Both the position numbers and the translations under genes were made by a program. Shown here in pieces: positions 9,009-17,720 of a stretch of 64,000 nucleotides of DNA. The stretch is from Alphaproteobacteria bacterium (GTDB lineage: Bacteria; Pseudomonadota; Alphaproteobacteria; CACIAM-22H2). How positions within the stretch are numbered: the first letter of the stretch is position 1; the number at the start of each line of letters is the position of its first letter. The notes below the pieces were generated by a model. That model was not told where the DNA came from, did not search any database, and saw only the letters and a program-made list of their open reading frames with translations. Location of the stretch: the NCBI GenBank assembly GCA_017308135.1, contig JAFKFM010000014.1:1-64000 (forward strand), given 5' to 3'.

Positions 9009-9788
9009 ATGGATCTCGGACTGAAGGGCAAGGCCGCACTGGTCACCGGCGCGGCGCGGGGCATCGGCAAGGCGGAAGCATTGGCGCTGGCGGCGGAAGG
9101 CTGCGCCATCGCCATCAACGACATCGACCGCGAAGCCGCCGATGCAACCGTCTCCGAACTGAATGCAAAGGGGACCAGGGCGGTCGCCTGTATCGGCGAC
9201 GTCTCTGAAGAAGCGGGCGCGGAAGCTGTGGTGAAAGCCGCGCATGAGGGGCTCGGTCATCTTGACGTACTGATCAACAATGCCGGTGCGGGCGGCCGCC
9301 ATCTCGGCCGTAAAGCCGAGGAGATGTCGATTGACGACTGGGACATCATCGTCCGCACCCATCTGCGCAGCACGTTCCTGTGCAGCAAACACGCGGTGCC
9401 GTTCATGCGGCAGGGCGGCTTTGGCCGCATCGTCAACACGTCATCGATGAATGTCACCGGCGGCGGACGCCCCGGCGTCACCAATTACTCGGCGGCGAAG
9501 GCCGGCGTGATCGGCTTCACGCGCACCCTCGCCAAGGAAGTCGGCAGCGCCGGAATCACCGTCAACGCCATCGCGCCGGGCTATGTCGAGACCGCGCTGA
9601 TCGCCGGGTTCTCGCCGGAGAAGCGCGCCATCATCGCGGGGCAGAATCCGCTCGGCCGGTTCTGCCAGCCCGAAGAGGTTGGCGCGCTGATCGCGTTTCT
9701 GTGCTCCACTCAGGCGGCCTTCATCAATGGCGCGCTGATTTGCATGGACGGCGGCAAGCGCGATTTCTTCTGGGGTGACGATCAATGA
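9009..9788 (+). CDS. SDR-family NAD(P)-dependent oxidoreductase
   Basis: A 259-residue classical short-chain dehydrogenase. The cofactor motif TGAARGIG lies at residues ~14-21, NNAG follows in the Rossmann core, and the catalytic Tyr-x3-Lys is YSAAK near residue 160 with an upstream Ser in NTSSMN. It probably interconverts a polyol and a keto-sugar, given its place between the importer and the GldA-like gene. Its stop overlaps the next start (ATGA), a sign of translational coupling. The substrate is not determinable. Confidence 0.9.
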   Translation: MDLGLKGKAALVTGAARGIGKAEALALAAEGCAIAINDIDREAADATVSELNAKGTRAVACIGDVSEEAGAEAVVKAAHEGLGHLDVLINNAGAGGRHLGRKAEEMSIDDWDIIVRTHLRSTFLCSKHAVPFMRQGGFGRIVNTSSMNVTGGGRPGVTNYSAAKAGVIGFTRTLAKEVGSAGITVNAIAPGYVETALIAGFSPEKRAIIAGQNPLGRFCQPEEVGALIAFLCSTQAAFINGALICMDGGKRDFFWGDDQ

Positions 9789-10876
9789 CCATTCGCGCGT
9801 TCGGCGGACCGCATCGCTACATCCAGGGGCCGGGCGCGCTGAAGGAACTGGCGACGCTGGTGCCGATGTATGGACGGCGGCCGTTTGTGCTGACGGATAC
9901 GGCGATCTTCGCGTCGCTGCGCGGGCAGCTTGAGCAGCTTTTGAAGCCCTGCACAGACGCTGTGGAACTCGCTGAATTTTCCGGCGAATGCTCGGCGGCG
10001 CAGATCGACGCCATGGCTGCGCGCGCAGCGGCGGCAAACTGCGATGTGGTGATCGCCATCGGCGGCGGCAAGGCCATCGATACCGCGAAAGGCGTGCGTA
10101 TCCAGCGCGGCGGCGGCATCATCGTGGTGCCGACGGTGGCTTCGAACGATGCGCCGACCAGCCGGCTGGCGATCGTCTACACCGACGATCACGTCCTGAA
10201 GGAAGTTCGGCTGATGCCGACCAATCCGGATGCCGTGGTGGTGGATACGTCGATCATCGCGCGCGCGCCGCGCCGGTTTTTTGTGGCCGGTATCGGCGAC
10301 GCACTGAGCAAGAAGTTCGAGGCGGAGCAGTGCTACAAGTCCGGCGGGATGAATTTCTACAAGGCTCGCCCGGCGGCGCTGGCGGTCTCCATTGCCGATC
10401 AATGCTATCAGGTGATCCGCCGCGATGCGCTGGCTTCGCTCGCCGCTGCTGACCGCAAGGAGCCGGACGAGGCGTTCGAGAACATCGTCGAAGCGACGAT
10501 TCTGCTCAGCGGCCTCGGCTTTGAGAGCGGCGGCCTGTCGATCGCCCATTCACTGACGCGCGGCTTCTCCGCGCTGTCGTCGCTCAACGGCGCGCTTCAT
10601 GGCGAACAGGTAGCCTTTGGCCTGCTGACACAGCTTTGCCTGGAAGGGCGCTCGCCGGAATTCCTCACCGACATGACCGGCTTCTTTCGCGCGCTTGGGC
10701 TACCGACAAGTCTCAAGGACATGGGGCTGTCCGGCGACGTGGAAGAGGGTATCCGCACCATCGCGCAGCGTTCGATTGCCGAGGCACCCTATCTCAAGCA
10801 GTTTGCCGGCCCGGTGACGGAACAGAACCTCATCGCGGCTCTGGAAAAGGCAAACGGGCTTGGGATTTTGGCGTAG
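9785..10876 (+). CDS. Iron-containing alcohol dehydrogenase, glycerol-dehydrogenase (GldA) family
   Basis: A 363-residue enzyme of normal GldA length. GGGKAIDTAKG (~93-103) is the NAD-binding loop. The expected divalent-metal ligands are present: an Asp in GIGDALSKKFE (~172) and His residues in SIAHSLTRG (~255) and ALHGEQVAFG (~271). The family oxidises glycerol or related vicinal diols to hydroxyketones. Within this operon it could feed a ketose to the FGGY kinase. It overlaps the SDR stop and is the last gene before a weak hairpin and the convergent two-component genes. Confidence 0.88.
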   Translation: MTIRAFGGPHRYIQGPGALKELATLVPMYGRRPFVLTDTAIFASLRGQLEQLLKPCTDAVELAEFSGECSAAQIDAMAARAAAANCDVVIAIGGGKAIDTAKGVRIQRGGGIIVVPTVASNDAPTSRLAIVYTDDHVLKEVRLMPTNPDAVVVDTSIIARAPRRFFVAGIGDALSKKFEAEQCYKSGGMNFYKARPAALAVSIADQCYQVIRRDALASLAAADRKEPDEAFENIVEATILLSGLGFESGGLSIAHSLTRGFSALSSLNGALHGEQVAFGLLTQLCLEGRSPEFLTDMTGFFRALGLPTSLKDMGLSGDVEEGIRTIAQRSIAEAPYLKQFAGPVTEQNLIAALEKANGLGILA

Positions 10877-10888
10877 CACGAAGAGTGC

Positions 10889-10908
10889 GGCCACACCTGT
10901 GGGCTTTT
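10889..10908 (+). terminator. Weak terminator after the polyol operon
   Basis: GGCCACA and TGTGGGC pair around a CC loop with one G-G mismatch and are followed by TTTT. The element lies 13 bp after the GldA-type stop and 34 bp before the stop of the convergent regulator gene. Confidence 0.4.
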
Positions 10909-10941
10909 AACCGAGCCTGAGCAAAAGAAGGATCACTCGCG

Positions 10942-11865
10942 TCAGACCGAGAGTTTTCGCCGTGTGTTGGCGACTGCGGCAGCGGCGGTCCGGTTCTCAA
11001 CTCCGAGTTTCGAATAAATCTGCTCAAGATGCTTATCGACCGTGCGCGGACTCAAACCGAGGATCTGCGCGATGTCACGGTTGGTCTTGCCTTTGCTGAG
11101 CCAGGACAGGACCTCGCCTTCGCGGCCGGTGAGTCCAAGTTCTTTGCTGAGTTCGGCAGGTGAATCCGAGCTGCTGTCGCGGGCCAGCCGCAGCAGAAAT
11201 TCATTCGCGCTGAGACGCCCCATATATTGCAGGCGCAGCTTGTCATCACCGAATGGCATCGCCGGCGGCGCCTTCGTATCTGTATTTCCCTGATGTATCT
11301 GCCTGAGCCAATCGAGCCATGGTTCGGGCAGCTCGAACTTCTCGCCGCCGGCTTTCGCGCGATCGCGCGCCAGCTTTTCCGCCTGTGGGGTGGCCCAGAT
11401 GATGGAGCCGCGCTGATCTACTGCAAAGAGATAGCGGCCCGATGCATCCAGTGCAGCCCGCGCGCTTTGGGTGAGTCGTGCGTTCGCCAGATGAACCTTG
11501 ATGCGCGCGAGCATTTCCGCGATGACGATGGGCTTGGTGACGTAATCGACGCCTCCAGCCTCGAGGCCGCGCACGATATGTTCGGTCTCGGCTAGGCCCG
11601 TCATGAAGATCACCGGGACGCCTGCGAGCTTTGCTTCCCGCTTCAGTCGCCGGCAGGTTTCAAAACCATCCATGCCCGGCATCACGGCATCGAGCAGGAT
11701 AATGTCGGGCGCGATCTGCTCGCCGATGCGAAGGGCCGAGGCACCATCAAGCGCGACCATCACCGTCATTCCCGCGCCGTCCAGCGCGTCAGTCAGCATG
11801 CGGAGCGCGTCCGGCGAATCGTCGACGATAAGAACAGTGTCGCGGGCTTTGGCTTCAGTGATCAT
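10942..11865 (-). CDS. Response regulator, REC plus LuxR-type HTH
   Basis: A 307-residue DNA-binding response regulator. The receiver domain spans ~10-125, with the acidic pair VDDS (15-16), the phospho-acceptor Asp59 in LLDAVMPGMDG and the conserved Lys in YVTKP. A middle segment (~135-230; RYLFAVDQRGSIIWATPQ) looks like a degenerate PAS sensor. The C-terminus (~240-300) is a LuxR/NarL helix-turn-helix (LTGREGEVLSWLSKGKTNRD). The gene overlaps the permease-kinase gene by 11 bp, so the two form a cognate pair. The likely target is the divergent urt-fmd promoter region. Three-domain regulators with a PAS-like middle are less common than plain NarL types. Confidence 0.9.
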   Translation of the reverse strand: MITEAKARDTVLIVDDSPDALRMLTDALDGAGMTVMVALDGASALRIGEQIAPDIILLDAVMPGMDGFETCRRLKREAKLAGVPVIFMTGLAETEHIVRGLEAGGVDYVTKPIVIAEMLARIKVHLANARLTQSARAALDASGRYLFAVDQRGSIIWATPQAEKLARDRAKAGGEKFELPEPWLDWLRQIHQGNTDTKAPPAMPFGDDKLRLQYMGRLSANEFLLRLARDSSSDSPAELSKELGLTGREGEVLSWLSKGKTNRDIAQILGLSPRTVDKHLEQIYSKLGVENRTAAAAVANTRRKLSV

Positions 11866-14800
11866 GGCGCTGCACGGATTGGAGGATGGTCATGTATTGC
11901 CCGAGATCGAATCGTTCCACCAGAGCACGCATTTGGGCGACAAAGACGACATGTTCGGGGTGATCCTGACCGATCTGGTCGAGCTTGCGGTGAATTGCAG
12001 TCACGTAGCCAATTTGGCCGAGTTCGATCAGTTCATCCACATAATGAATAGGTGGGCCTGGATTTTCATTCAAATTCCACGCTGGAGCTGACGGTTCGTC
12101 GGTTTGTACAATGTTACGCTCGTAAGACCATTCGATCTTAAGCAACTGGCCGATCATCTCCAGAAGACGCGGCACATCGATCGGCTTCATCAGGTAGCCA
12201 TCGTGAAAGGGTTGCGCCAATGGTGCGCCATGCGCTTCGAGCGCACTCGCGGAAATCATCAGGATGCGCGCCTGATGATGTCCGTTGGCGCGAAGGGTCT
12301 CCGCGACCGTCCAGCCGTCGATACCAGGCATCGAGATGTCGAGCAGGAACATATCGGGCTGGCAGTGCTGTGACAGGCTAAGGCATCCCCCACCATCGGG
12401 GGCGCTGAGGAGAATGAAGCCGAGAGGGCTGAGAATTTCGCGCAGGAGATCGCGCTGGGTCGGATCGTCGTCAGTGACGAGAATAGTCTTGCGCGGGCCG
12501 TGATAGCCGTAGATCGGCGCGTTGATGGTTCGCAGGCGCGTCGGGTTGGTGACTTCCGAGAGCAGCATCTTGACATAGAACGTGCTGCCACGGCCCACGG
12601 TGCTGACGACGCGAATATCACCGCCCATCACACCTGCAAGAAGCTTGGAGATGGTGAGACCAAGACCTGTTCCGGTCTGCGGCTGCGAGACGCCGAGCGC
12701 GCCGCGCTCGAACGGCGCGAAGATGCGTTCCAGGTCGTCGGCATGAATTCCGGGGCCGGTATCGCGTACTTCGAACTCCGCAACGGGGCTGCGGTAATGC
12801 ACGATGAAATGCACGTTGCCGGTTTGGGTGAACTTGATGGCATTGGATAGCAGGTTGATCAGAATCTGCCGTAGCCGCTTCTCATCGGTGTAGACCACAG
12901 GCGGCAGCGTTTCCGGCCGCTGGAACACAAACTCGATATTCTTCGCCGCAGCCTGCAGACGAAACATGCCGACAAGCTGATCGAGAAAGTCGGGAAGGCG
13001 CACTTCATCGCGTGACAGATGCAGCCGTCCGGCCTCGATCTTTGAAATGTCGAGCAGACCATCGATCAGGCCCGACAGGTGATCCGCGCTGCGGCGAACG
13101 ACGCGGACCTGATCGCGTGGTTTCGGCTGGATGGATGAATCCTGTTCGAGCAATTGCGCGTAGCCGCTGATGGCATTGAGCGGTGAGCGCAGTTCATGGC
13201 TGAGGCCGACCACGTAACGGCTCTTGGCAAGATTGGCGGCCTCGGCGGCTTCCTTGGCGCGCTGCAGCTCCATGTCGGTCTTCCGGTGCGCATCGATCTC
13301 CTGCATCAGGAGCGTGGTCTGCCGCCGCGTTTCGGCTTCCGCAGCCTGCCGGCTTTGCCGCGCCAGCACGAACAGCCATGCGACCACTCCGATGATGATC
13401 GACAATGCGAAGAACACTTTCCACAAAACGTCGGAAAGTTGTGCCTGACCAAAGTGGATGATAGTCGAGGTCTGCAGGTAGATTAGGCCGAGCGTCAGGC
13501 CGACGAGTCCCGCGGACAATGCAAAGACGCCGAGATAGTGCCCAAGCTGAGAATTGATGCGGGCATAAATGAATTGCGGCAGGATATGTCCGAGCGTCTC
13601 CGAAAGCTGTGCCTGCACACGCCCGTGAGGTTTGCACAGGTCATGACAGCGCGCATCCAGCGAGCAGCACAGCGAGCAGATCGGCCCGGCATAGGCCGGG
13701 CAGGAAGCGGTGTCTTCGGGCTCGAAGGAATGTTCACAGATGCAACACTTGATGGTTTCAAGATTCTGCCAGCTTCGCTTCGGCTTGCGGGCGATGTAAT
13801 ACTTTCCCTGCGTCGCCCACGCGATAATCGGTGCAGTCACGAACGCCACGGTCAACGCCACGAAGGGCGCGAGCGCCTTGGCGGTGATGCCGAAGAACCC
13901 GTAAAACGCGCTGATCGATACGATGGTGGCGATGACCATTGCGCCGACACCCACCGGATTGATGTCGTAGAGATGTGCGCGCTTGAATTCCATCTGTGGC
14001 GGACGCAGGCCCAGCGGTTTGTTGACGACAAGATCGGCCACCAGTGCGCCGACCCAGGCAATCGCGACGTTCGAATAGAGCGCCAGAGTCTGTTCCAGAG
14101 CCTTGTAGACGCCGATTTCCATCAGCAGGAGCGCCACCAGAACGTTGAACACCAGCCAGACAACGCGTCCGGGGTGGCTATGGGTCAAACGCGAGAAGAA
14201 GTTCGACCACGCGATCGAACCTGCATAAGCGTTGGTGACGTTGATCTTGAGCTGCGAAAGAATGACGAAGGTGCCGGTCAGCGCCAGCGCGAGATCGGGT
14301 TGAGACAGCACATAGCGAAAGGCTTCGAGATACATGTGCGCGGGCTCGGCGGCGTATTCCGCGTTGACGCCGTGCTTGAGCGCAAAGAAGGCGAGGAACG
14401 ACCCCGCCAGCATCTTGAGCGCGCCGGGAACGATCCAGCCCGGGCCAGCGCTGACCATGGCAATCCACCACGACCGCTTCGAGGTTCGGCGATCGCGCGG
14501 CAGAAAGCGTAAGAAGTCGACCTGTTCGCCGATCTGCGCCACCAGCGCGAAGACAACAGAGGCGGCGGTGCCGAACAACAGCAGATCGAGATGCCCGTCC
14601 GGACTGCCGTGGTCTCCCGAGAACGCGCGCCATTCGCTGAAAGAGCCGGGACTCTTGATGGCAATGGCGACGAAGGGCAGGGCGTGCAGCAGGATCCAGA
14701 ATGGCTGGGTCCAGAGCTGGAAGCGGCTGATCAGTGTGATGCCGTGCGTCACCAGCGGAATGATGACCACGGCACTGATGAGATAGCCGATGGGGCGGGG

Positions 14801-15259
14801 AATGCCGAAGCAGAGTTCCAGCGCCATGGCCAGAATCACGGCCTCGATGGCGAAGAAGATGAAGGTGAAAGAGGCGTAGATCAGCGACGTGATGGTCGAG
14901 CCGATATAGCCGAATCCCGCCCCGCGGGTGAGCAGGTCAATATCTACGCCATATCTGGCTGCATAATAGGCAATTGGCAGTCCGCAGCAGAAGATGATGG
15001 CGCTGACCACCAGAATGGCCGTCGTGGCGTTGGTGACGCCATAGTTCAGCGTGATCGTTCCGCCGATGGCTTCGAGCGCGAGAAATGAAATTGCGCCAAG
15101 GGCTGTATTTGCGACACGGGCCGCTGACCAGCGGCGCGCGCTTTTGGCTGTGAAGCGCAGGGCATAGTCTTCCAGGGTCTGGTTCGCGACCCATTGATTA
15201 TATTGGCGTCTGACCCGGTCTATCCGTTGCCGCCCGCCTGCCTGAATCGCCTTTGTCAC
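11855..15259 (-). CDS. NCS1-permease / hybrid histidine kinase fusion
   Basis: A 1134-residue membrane protein starting at GTG. Residues ~1-490 are a full NCS1 (cytosine/purine/hydantoin permease) fold with ~12 membrane segments; WVANQTLEDYALRFTA and YSNVAIAWVGALVADL are typical of that family. Residues ~502-545 form a cysteine-rich linker. Two or three more membrane segments (~560-645) and a coiled stretch lead to the HisKA domain (SHELRSPLNAISGYAQLL, His ~690), a HATPase domain (N-box near 803; TGTGLGLTI) and a C-terminal receiver (Asp ~975 in MFLLDISMPGIDGW). A tail of ~80 residues follows and may be a phosphotransfer domain. The architecture recalls CbrA, where an SLC5 transporter is joined to a kinase. 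It probably senses or transports a nitrogen compound and controls the divergent urt-fmd genes. Confidence 0.88.
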   Translation of the reverse strand: MTKAIQAGGRQRIDRVRRQYNQWVANQTLEDYALRFTAKSARRWSAARVANTALGAISFLALEAIGGTITLNYGVTNATTAILVVSAIIFCCGLPIAYYAARYGVDIDLLTRGAGFGYIGSTITSLIYASFTFIFFAIEAVILAMALELCFGIPRPIGYLISAVVIIPLVTHGITLISRFQLWTQPFWILLHALPFVAIAIKSPGSFSEWRAFSGDHGSPDGHLDLLLFGTAASVVFALVAQIGEQVDFLRFLPRDRRTSKRSWWIAMVSAGPGWIVPGALKMLAGSFLAFFALKHGVNAEYAAEPAHMYLEAFRYVLSQPDLALALTGTFVILSQLKINVTNAYAGSIAWSNFFSRLTHSHPGRVVWLVFNVLVALLLMEIGVYKALEQTLALYSNVAIAWVGALVADLVVNKPLGLRPPQMEFKRAHLYDINPVGVGAMVIATIVSISAFYGFFGITAKALAPFVALTVAFVTAPIIAWATQGKYYIARKPKRSWQNLETIKCCICEHSFEPEDTASCPAYAGPICSLCCSLDARCHDLCKPHGRVQAQLSETLGHILPQFIYARINSQLGHYLGVFALSAGLVGLTLGLIYLQTSTIIHFGQAQLSDVLWKVFFALSIIIGVVAWLFVLARQSRQAAEAETRRQTTLLMQEIDAHRKTDMELQRAKEAAEAANLAKSRYVVGLSHELRSPLNAISGYAQLLEQDSSIQPKPRDQVRVVRRSADHLSGLIDGLLDISKIEAGRLHLSRDEVRLPDFLDQLVGMFRLQAAAKNIEFVFQRPETLPPVVYTDEKRLRQILINLLSNAIKFTQTGNVHFIVHYRSPVAEFEVRDTGPGIHADDLERIFAPFERGALGVSQPQTGTGLGLTISKLLAGVMGGDIRVVSTVGRGSTFYVKMLLSEVTNPTRLRTINAPIYGYHGPRKTILVTDDDPTQRDLLREILSPLGFILLSAPDGGGCLSLSQHCQPDMFLLDISMPGIDGWTVAETLRANGHHQARILMISASALEAHGAPLAQPFHDGYLMKPIDVPRLLEMIGQLLKIEWSYERNIVQTDEPSAPAWNLNENPGPPIHYVDELIELGQIGYVTAIHRKLDQIGQDHPEHVVFVAQMRALVERFDLGQYMTILQSVQRHDH

Positions 15260-15335
15260 GCCCGGTCCGTCCTCAAACCCACTTCAAAAACCTACGTCGC
15301 GCTTTTGCGGTGCCGTATGCGCGATTTTGCGTATC

Positions 15336-15348
15336 TGTGCGGTGCACA
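15336..15348. promoter_or_regulatory. Palindromes in the divergent kinase / urtA control region
   Basis: TGTGC-GGT-GCACA is a perfect 13-bp inverted repeat in the 141-bp gap between the divergent kinase and urtA genes. A second, imperfect repeat (ATGCGC at 15317-15322 and GCGTAT at 15329-15334) lies next to it. The GGTGCA part also resembles half of the NtrC consensus. Either could bind the response regulator or a nitrogen regulator; this is inferred only from position. Confidence 0.3.
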
Positions 15349-15400
15349 ATCCGGGCCATGTTTTCCCCATCAGGGCGTTGTTCAGCAAAAAGGGGAAGTC

Positions 15401-16663
15401 ATGTCAGACGAAAGAAATCAGGGATTACAGTCGGCCTTCCGGCGCAAATTGCTCATGGGAATGGCGGCGTTGCCCGCCATGTCGTTCCTTCCCAGCCCGT
15501 CCTTCGGAGCGGGGCCGGCCACCTCCGCCGTCAACACCACGGGCCTCGCGGTGACTGATACGGAAGTCACCGTCGGCATCCTGCATTCGGTGACCGGCAC
15601 CATGGCGATTTCGGAAACCGGATCGGTGGAAGCCGAAAAGCTCGCGATCGAGCAGATCAACGCCTCGGGCGGCGTGCTCGGCCGTAAGATCAAGTTCATC
15701 CAGGAAGACGGCGCCAGCGACTGGCCGACCTTCGCGGAAAAGGCGAAGAAGCTGCTGGTCAACGACAAGTGCGCCGCCGTCATGGGCTGCTGGACCTCGG
15801 CCTCCCGCAAGGCGGTGCTGCCGGTGTTCGAGCAGTACAACGGTATGCTCTACTATCCAACCTTCTATGAAGGTCTCGAGCAGTCGAAGAACGTCATTTA
15901 CACTGGCCAGGAAGCCACCCAGCAGATCATCGCCGGCCTCGATTGGGTCAACAAGACCAAGAGCGCGAAGACTTTCTACCTGCTCGGTTCGGATTACATC
16001 TGGCCGCGGACGTCGAACAAGATCGCGCGCAAGCACATTGAAGGCCATCTGCAGGGCTGTAAGGTCGTTGGCGAAGAATACTTCCCGCTCGGCCACACCC
16101 AGTTCAACTCGGTCATCAACAAGATCAAGCTAACCAAGCCGGACGTGATCTACGCCATCATCGTCGGCGGATCGAACGTTGCGTTCTACAAGCAGCTTAA
16201 GGCGGCGGGCATCGATCTGTCGAAGCAGACGCTGCTCACCATCTCGGTCACGGAAGACGAAATCGACGGTATCGGCGGTGAAAATATCGCGGGCGCCTTC
16301 GCTTGCATGAAGTACTTCCAGTCGCTCGACAACGCGAACAACAAGGAATTCGTCGCCGCCTTCAAGAAGATGTGGGGCGAGAAGACCGTGATCGGAGACG
16401 TCACACAGGCGGCTTATCTCGGCCCGTGGCTCTGGAAGCTGACGGTGGAAAAGGCGCAGAGCTTCGATGTCGACAAGATCGCCGCCGCTTCGCCCGGCGT
16501 GGAATTCAAGGGCGCGCCCGAAGGCTACGTGCGCATCCATGAAAACCACCATCTCTGGTCGAAGACCCGCGTCGGCAAGGCAAAGGCGGATGGCCAGTAC
16601 GAACTGGTTTATGAGACCGCCGATCTCGTCGAACCAAATCCGTTCCCGAAAGGCTACCAGTAA
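15401..16663 (+). CDS. urtA: Urea/amide ABC transporter substrate-binding protein UrtA
   Basis: A 420-residue periplasmic binding protein of the urea (UrtA/FmdD) type. The ATG at 15401 is chosen because AAAAAGGGGAAG lies just before it; the frame runs open further upstream but without a ribosome-binding site. The N-terminus has a twin-arginine-like signal (FRRKLLMGMAALPA). GILHSVTGTMAISETG and EDGASDWPTFAEKAKKLL are characteristic of UrtA. The family binds urea or, in the Methylophilus fmd system, short-chain amides. It is the first gene of urtABCDE-fmdAB and is followed by a strong hairpin. Confidence 0.92.
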   Translation: MSDERNQGLQSAFRRKLLMGMAALPAMSFLPSPSFGAGPATSAVNTTGLAVTDTEVTVGILHSVTGTMAISETGSVEAEKLAIEQINASGGVLGRKIKFIQEDGASDWPTFAEKAKKLLVNDKCAAVMGCWTSASRKAVLPVFEQYNGMLYYPTFYEGLEQSKNVIYTGQEATQQIIAGLDWVNKTKSAKTFYLLGSDYIWPRTSNKIARKHIEGHLQGCKVVGEEYFPLGHTQFNSVINKIKLTKPDVIYAIIVGGSNVAFYKQLKAAGIDLSKQTLLTISVTEDEIDGIGGENIAGAFACMKYFQSLDNANNKEFVAAFKKMWGEKTVIGDVTQAAYLGPWLWKLTVEKAQSFDVDKIAAASPGVEFKGAPEGYVRIHENHHLWSKTRVGKAKADGQYELVYETADLVEPNPFPKGYQ

Positions 16664-16721
16664 GCCGCTTGCGACTTGCTCCGAGCTCCCAGACGTGGAC
16701 CACAGGCCCGCGTTCACAGCC

Positions 16722-16751
16722 CTCGCGCCGCGAATTCGTTCGCGGCGCGAG
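16722..16751 (+). terminator. Perfect 13-bp hairpin between urtA and urtB
   Basis: CTCGCGCCGCGAA (16722-16734) and TTCGCGGCGCGAG (16739-16751) form a perfect stem closed by TTCG. No T-run follows, so it is more likely a message-stabilising or processing element than a full terminator. It would favour high levels of the binding-protein message. Confidence 0.7.
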
Positions 16752-16775
16752 ATCCCCTCCCGCGGAGAGACTTCC

Positions 16776-17702
16776 ATGTTCGGCGACTATTCGATTGGTG
16801 ACCTTGGCTCCATCTTCGTGATGCAGGGCTTCGCAGGTCTCATTCTGTTTTCCGTCTATGTGCTGATGGCGCTGGGACTGGCGATCATCTTCGGCCAGAT
16901 GGGTGTCATCAACATGGCCCATGGCGAGTTCATGATCCTCGGGGCCTATGTCACCTGGCTCACGTCGAACTTCTTTCAGAGTCATCTGCCGTCGTTGTTC
17001 GCCGGCTACTTCTTTATCGCGATGATATTCGCGTTCATCGCATCCGGCGCGCTCGGGATGCTGGTGGAATGGGCGCTGATCCGGCATCTCTATAAACGCC
17101 CGCTGGACACACTGCTTGCGACCTGGGGCCTCAGCCTCATGCTGCAGCAGGCCTATCGCTCGATCTTCGGCGCACGCGAAGTCGGCGTCGAACTGCCGGA
17201 GTGGATGATGGGCTCATGGCAGGCGACCGACACAATCCAGATTCCGATCAACGGCATGTTCGTGATGGCTCTCACGGTGCTGATCACGATCGGTGTCGCC
17301 TACATCATGTTTCGCTCCCGCTGGGGTCAGCAGATGCGCGCCGTCATGCAGAACCGCATCATGGCCGGCGCCGTTGGCATCAACACCGAGAAGGTGGACC
17401 GTTATACCTTCGCGCTCGGCTGCGGCATCGCCGGTGTCGCGGGCTCCGCCTTTACCATGATCGGCTCGACCGGGCCGACATCCGGCCAGCTCTACATCGT
17501 GGACACCTTCCTTGTGGTGGTCTTCGGCGGTGCTGCCAGCCTGCTTGGCACGATCGCGTCCGCTTTCACGATCTCCCAGGCCCAGTCGACCCTTGAATTC
17601 TTCCTGTCGGGCTCGATGGCCAAGGTGCTCACGCTGCTTGCGATCGTCGGCATCCTGATGCTGCGCCCGCAGGGTCTGTTCGCCCTCAAGGTCCGTAAGT
17701 GA
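16776..17702 (+). CDS. urtB: Urea/amide ABC transporter permease UrtB
   Basis: A 308-residue inner-membrane permease of the LivH class. The ATG at 16776 lies after GCGGAGAGA; upstream in-frame sequence belongs to the intergenic hairpin and is not coding. QMGVINMAHGEFMILGAY is the typical LivH/UrtB N-terminal motif, and the C-terminus ends MLRPQGLFALKVRK as in this family. It pairs with UrtC to form the channel. It is followed by urtC after 18 bp. Confidence 0.92.
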   Translation: MFGDYSIGDLGSIFVMQGFAGLILFSVYVLMALGLAIIFGQMGVINMAHGEFMILGAYVTWLTSNFFQSHLPSLFAGYFFIAMIFAFIASGALGMLVEWALIRHLYKRPLDTLLATWGLSLMLQQAYRSIFGAREVGVELPEWMMGSWQATDTIQIPINGMFVMALTVLITIGVAYIMFRSRWGQQMRAVMQNRIMAGAVGINTEKVDRYTFALGCGIAGVAGSAFTMIGSTGPTSGQLYIVDTFLVVVFGGAASLLGTIASAFTISQAQSTLEFFLSGSMAKVLTLLAIVGILMLRPQGLFALKVRK

Positions 17703-17720
17703 ATCGAGAAGGCCAGAAAA

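Noticed and set aside
13538..14512. A 324-codon plus-strand frame opposite the permease part of the kinase
   Set aside because: Its composition is that of a shadow frame and the minus-strand product has clear membrane segments and family motifs.
15260..15400. A sigma-54 promoter for urtA
   Set aside because: No TGGC-N-TTGC pair with correct spacing was found in the gap, despite the nitrogen-related genes.
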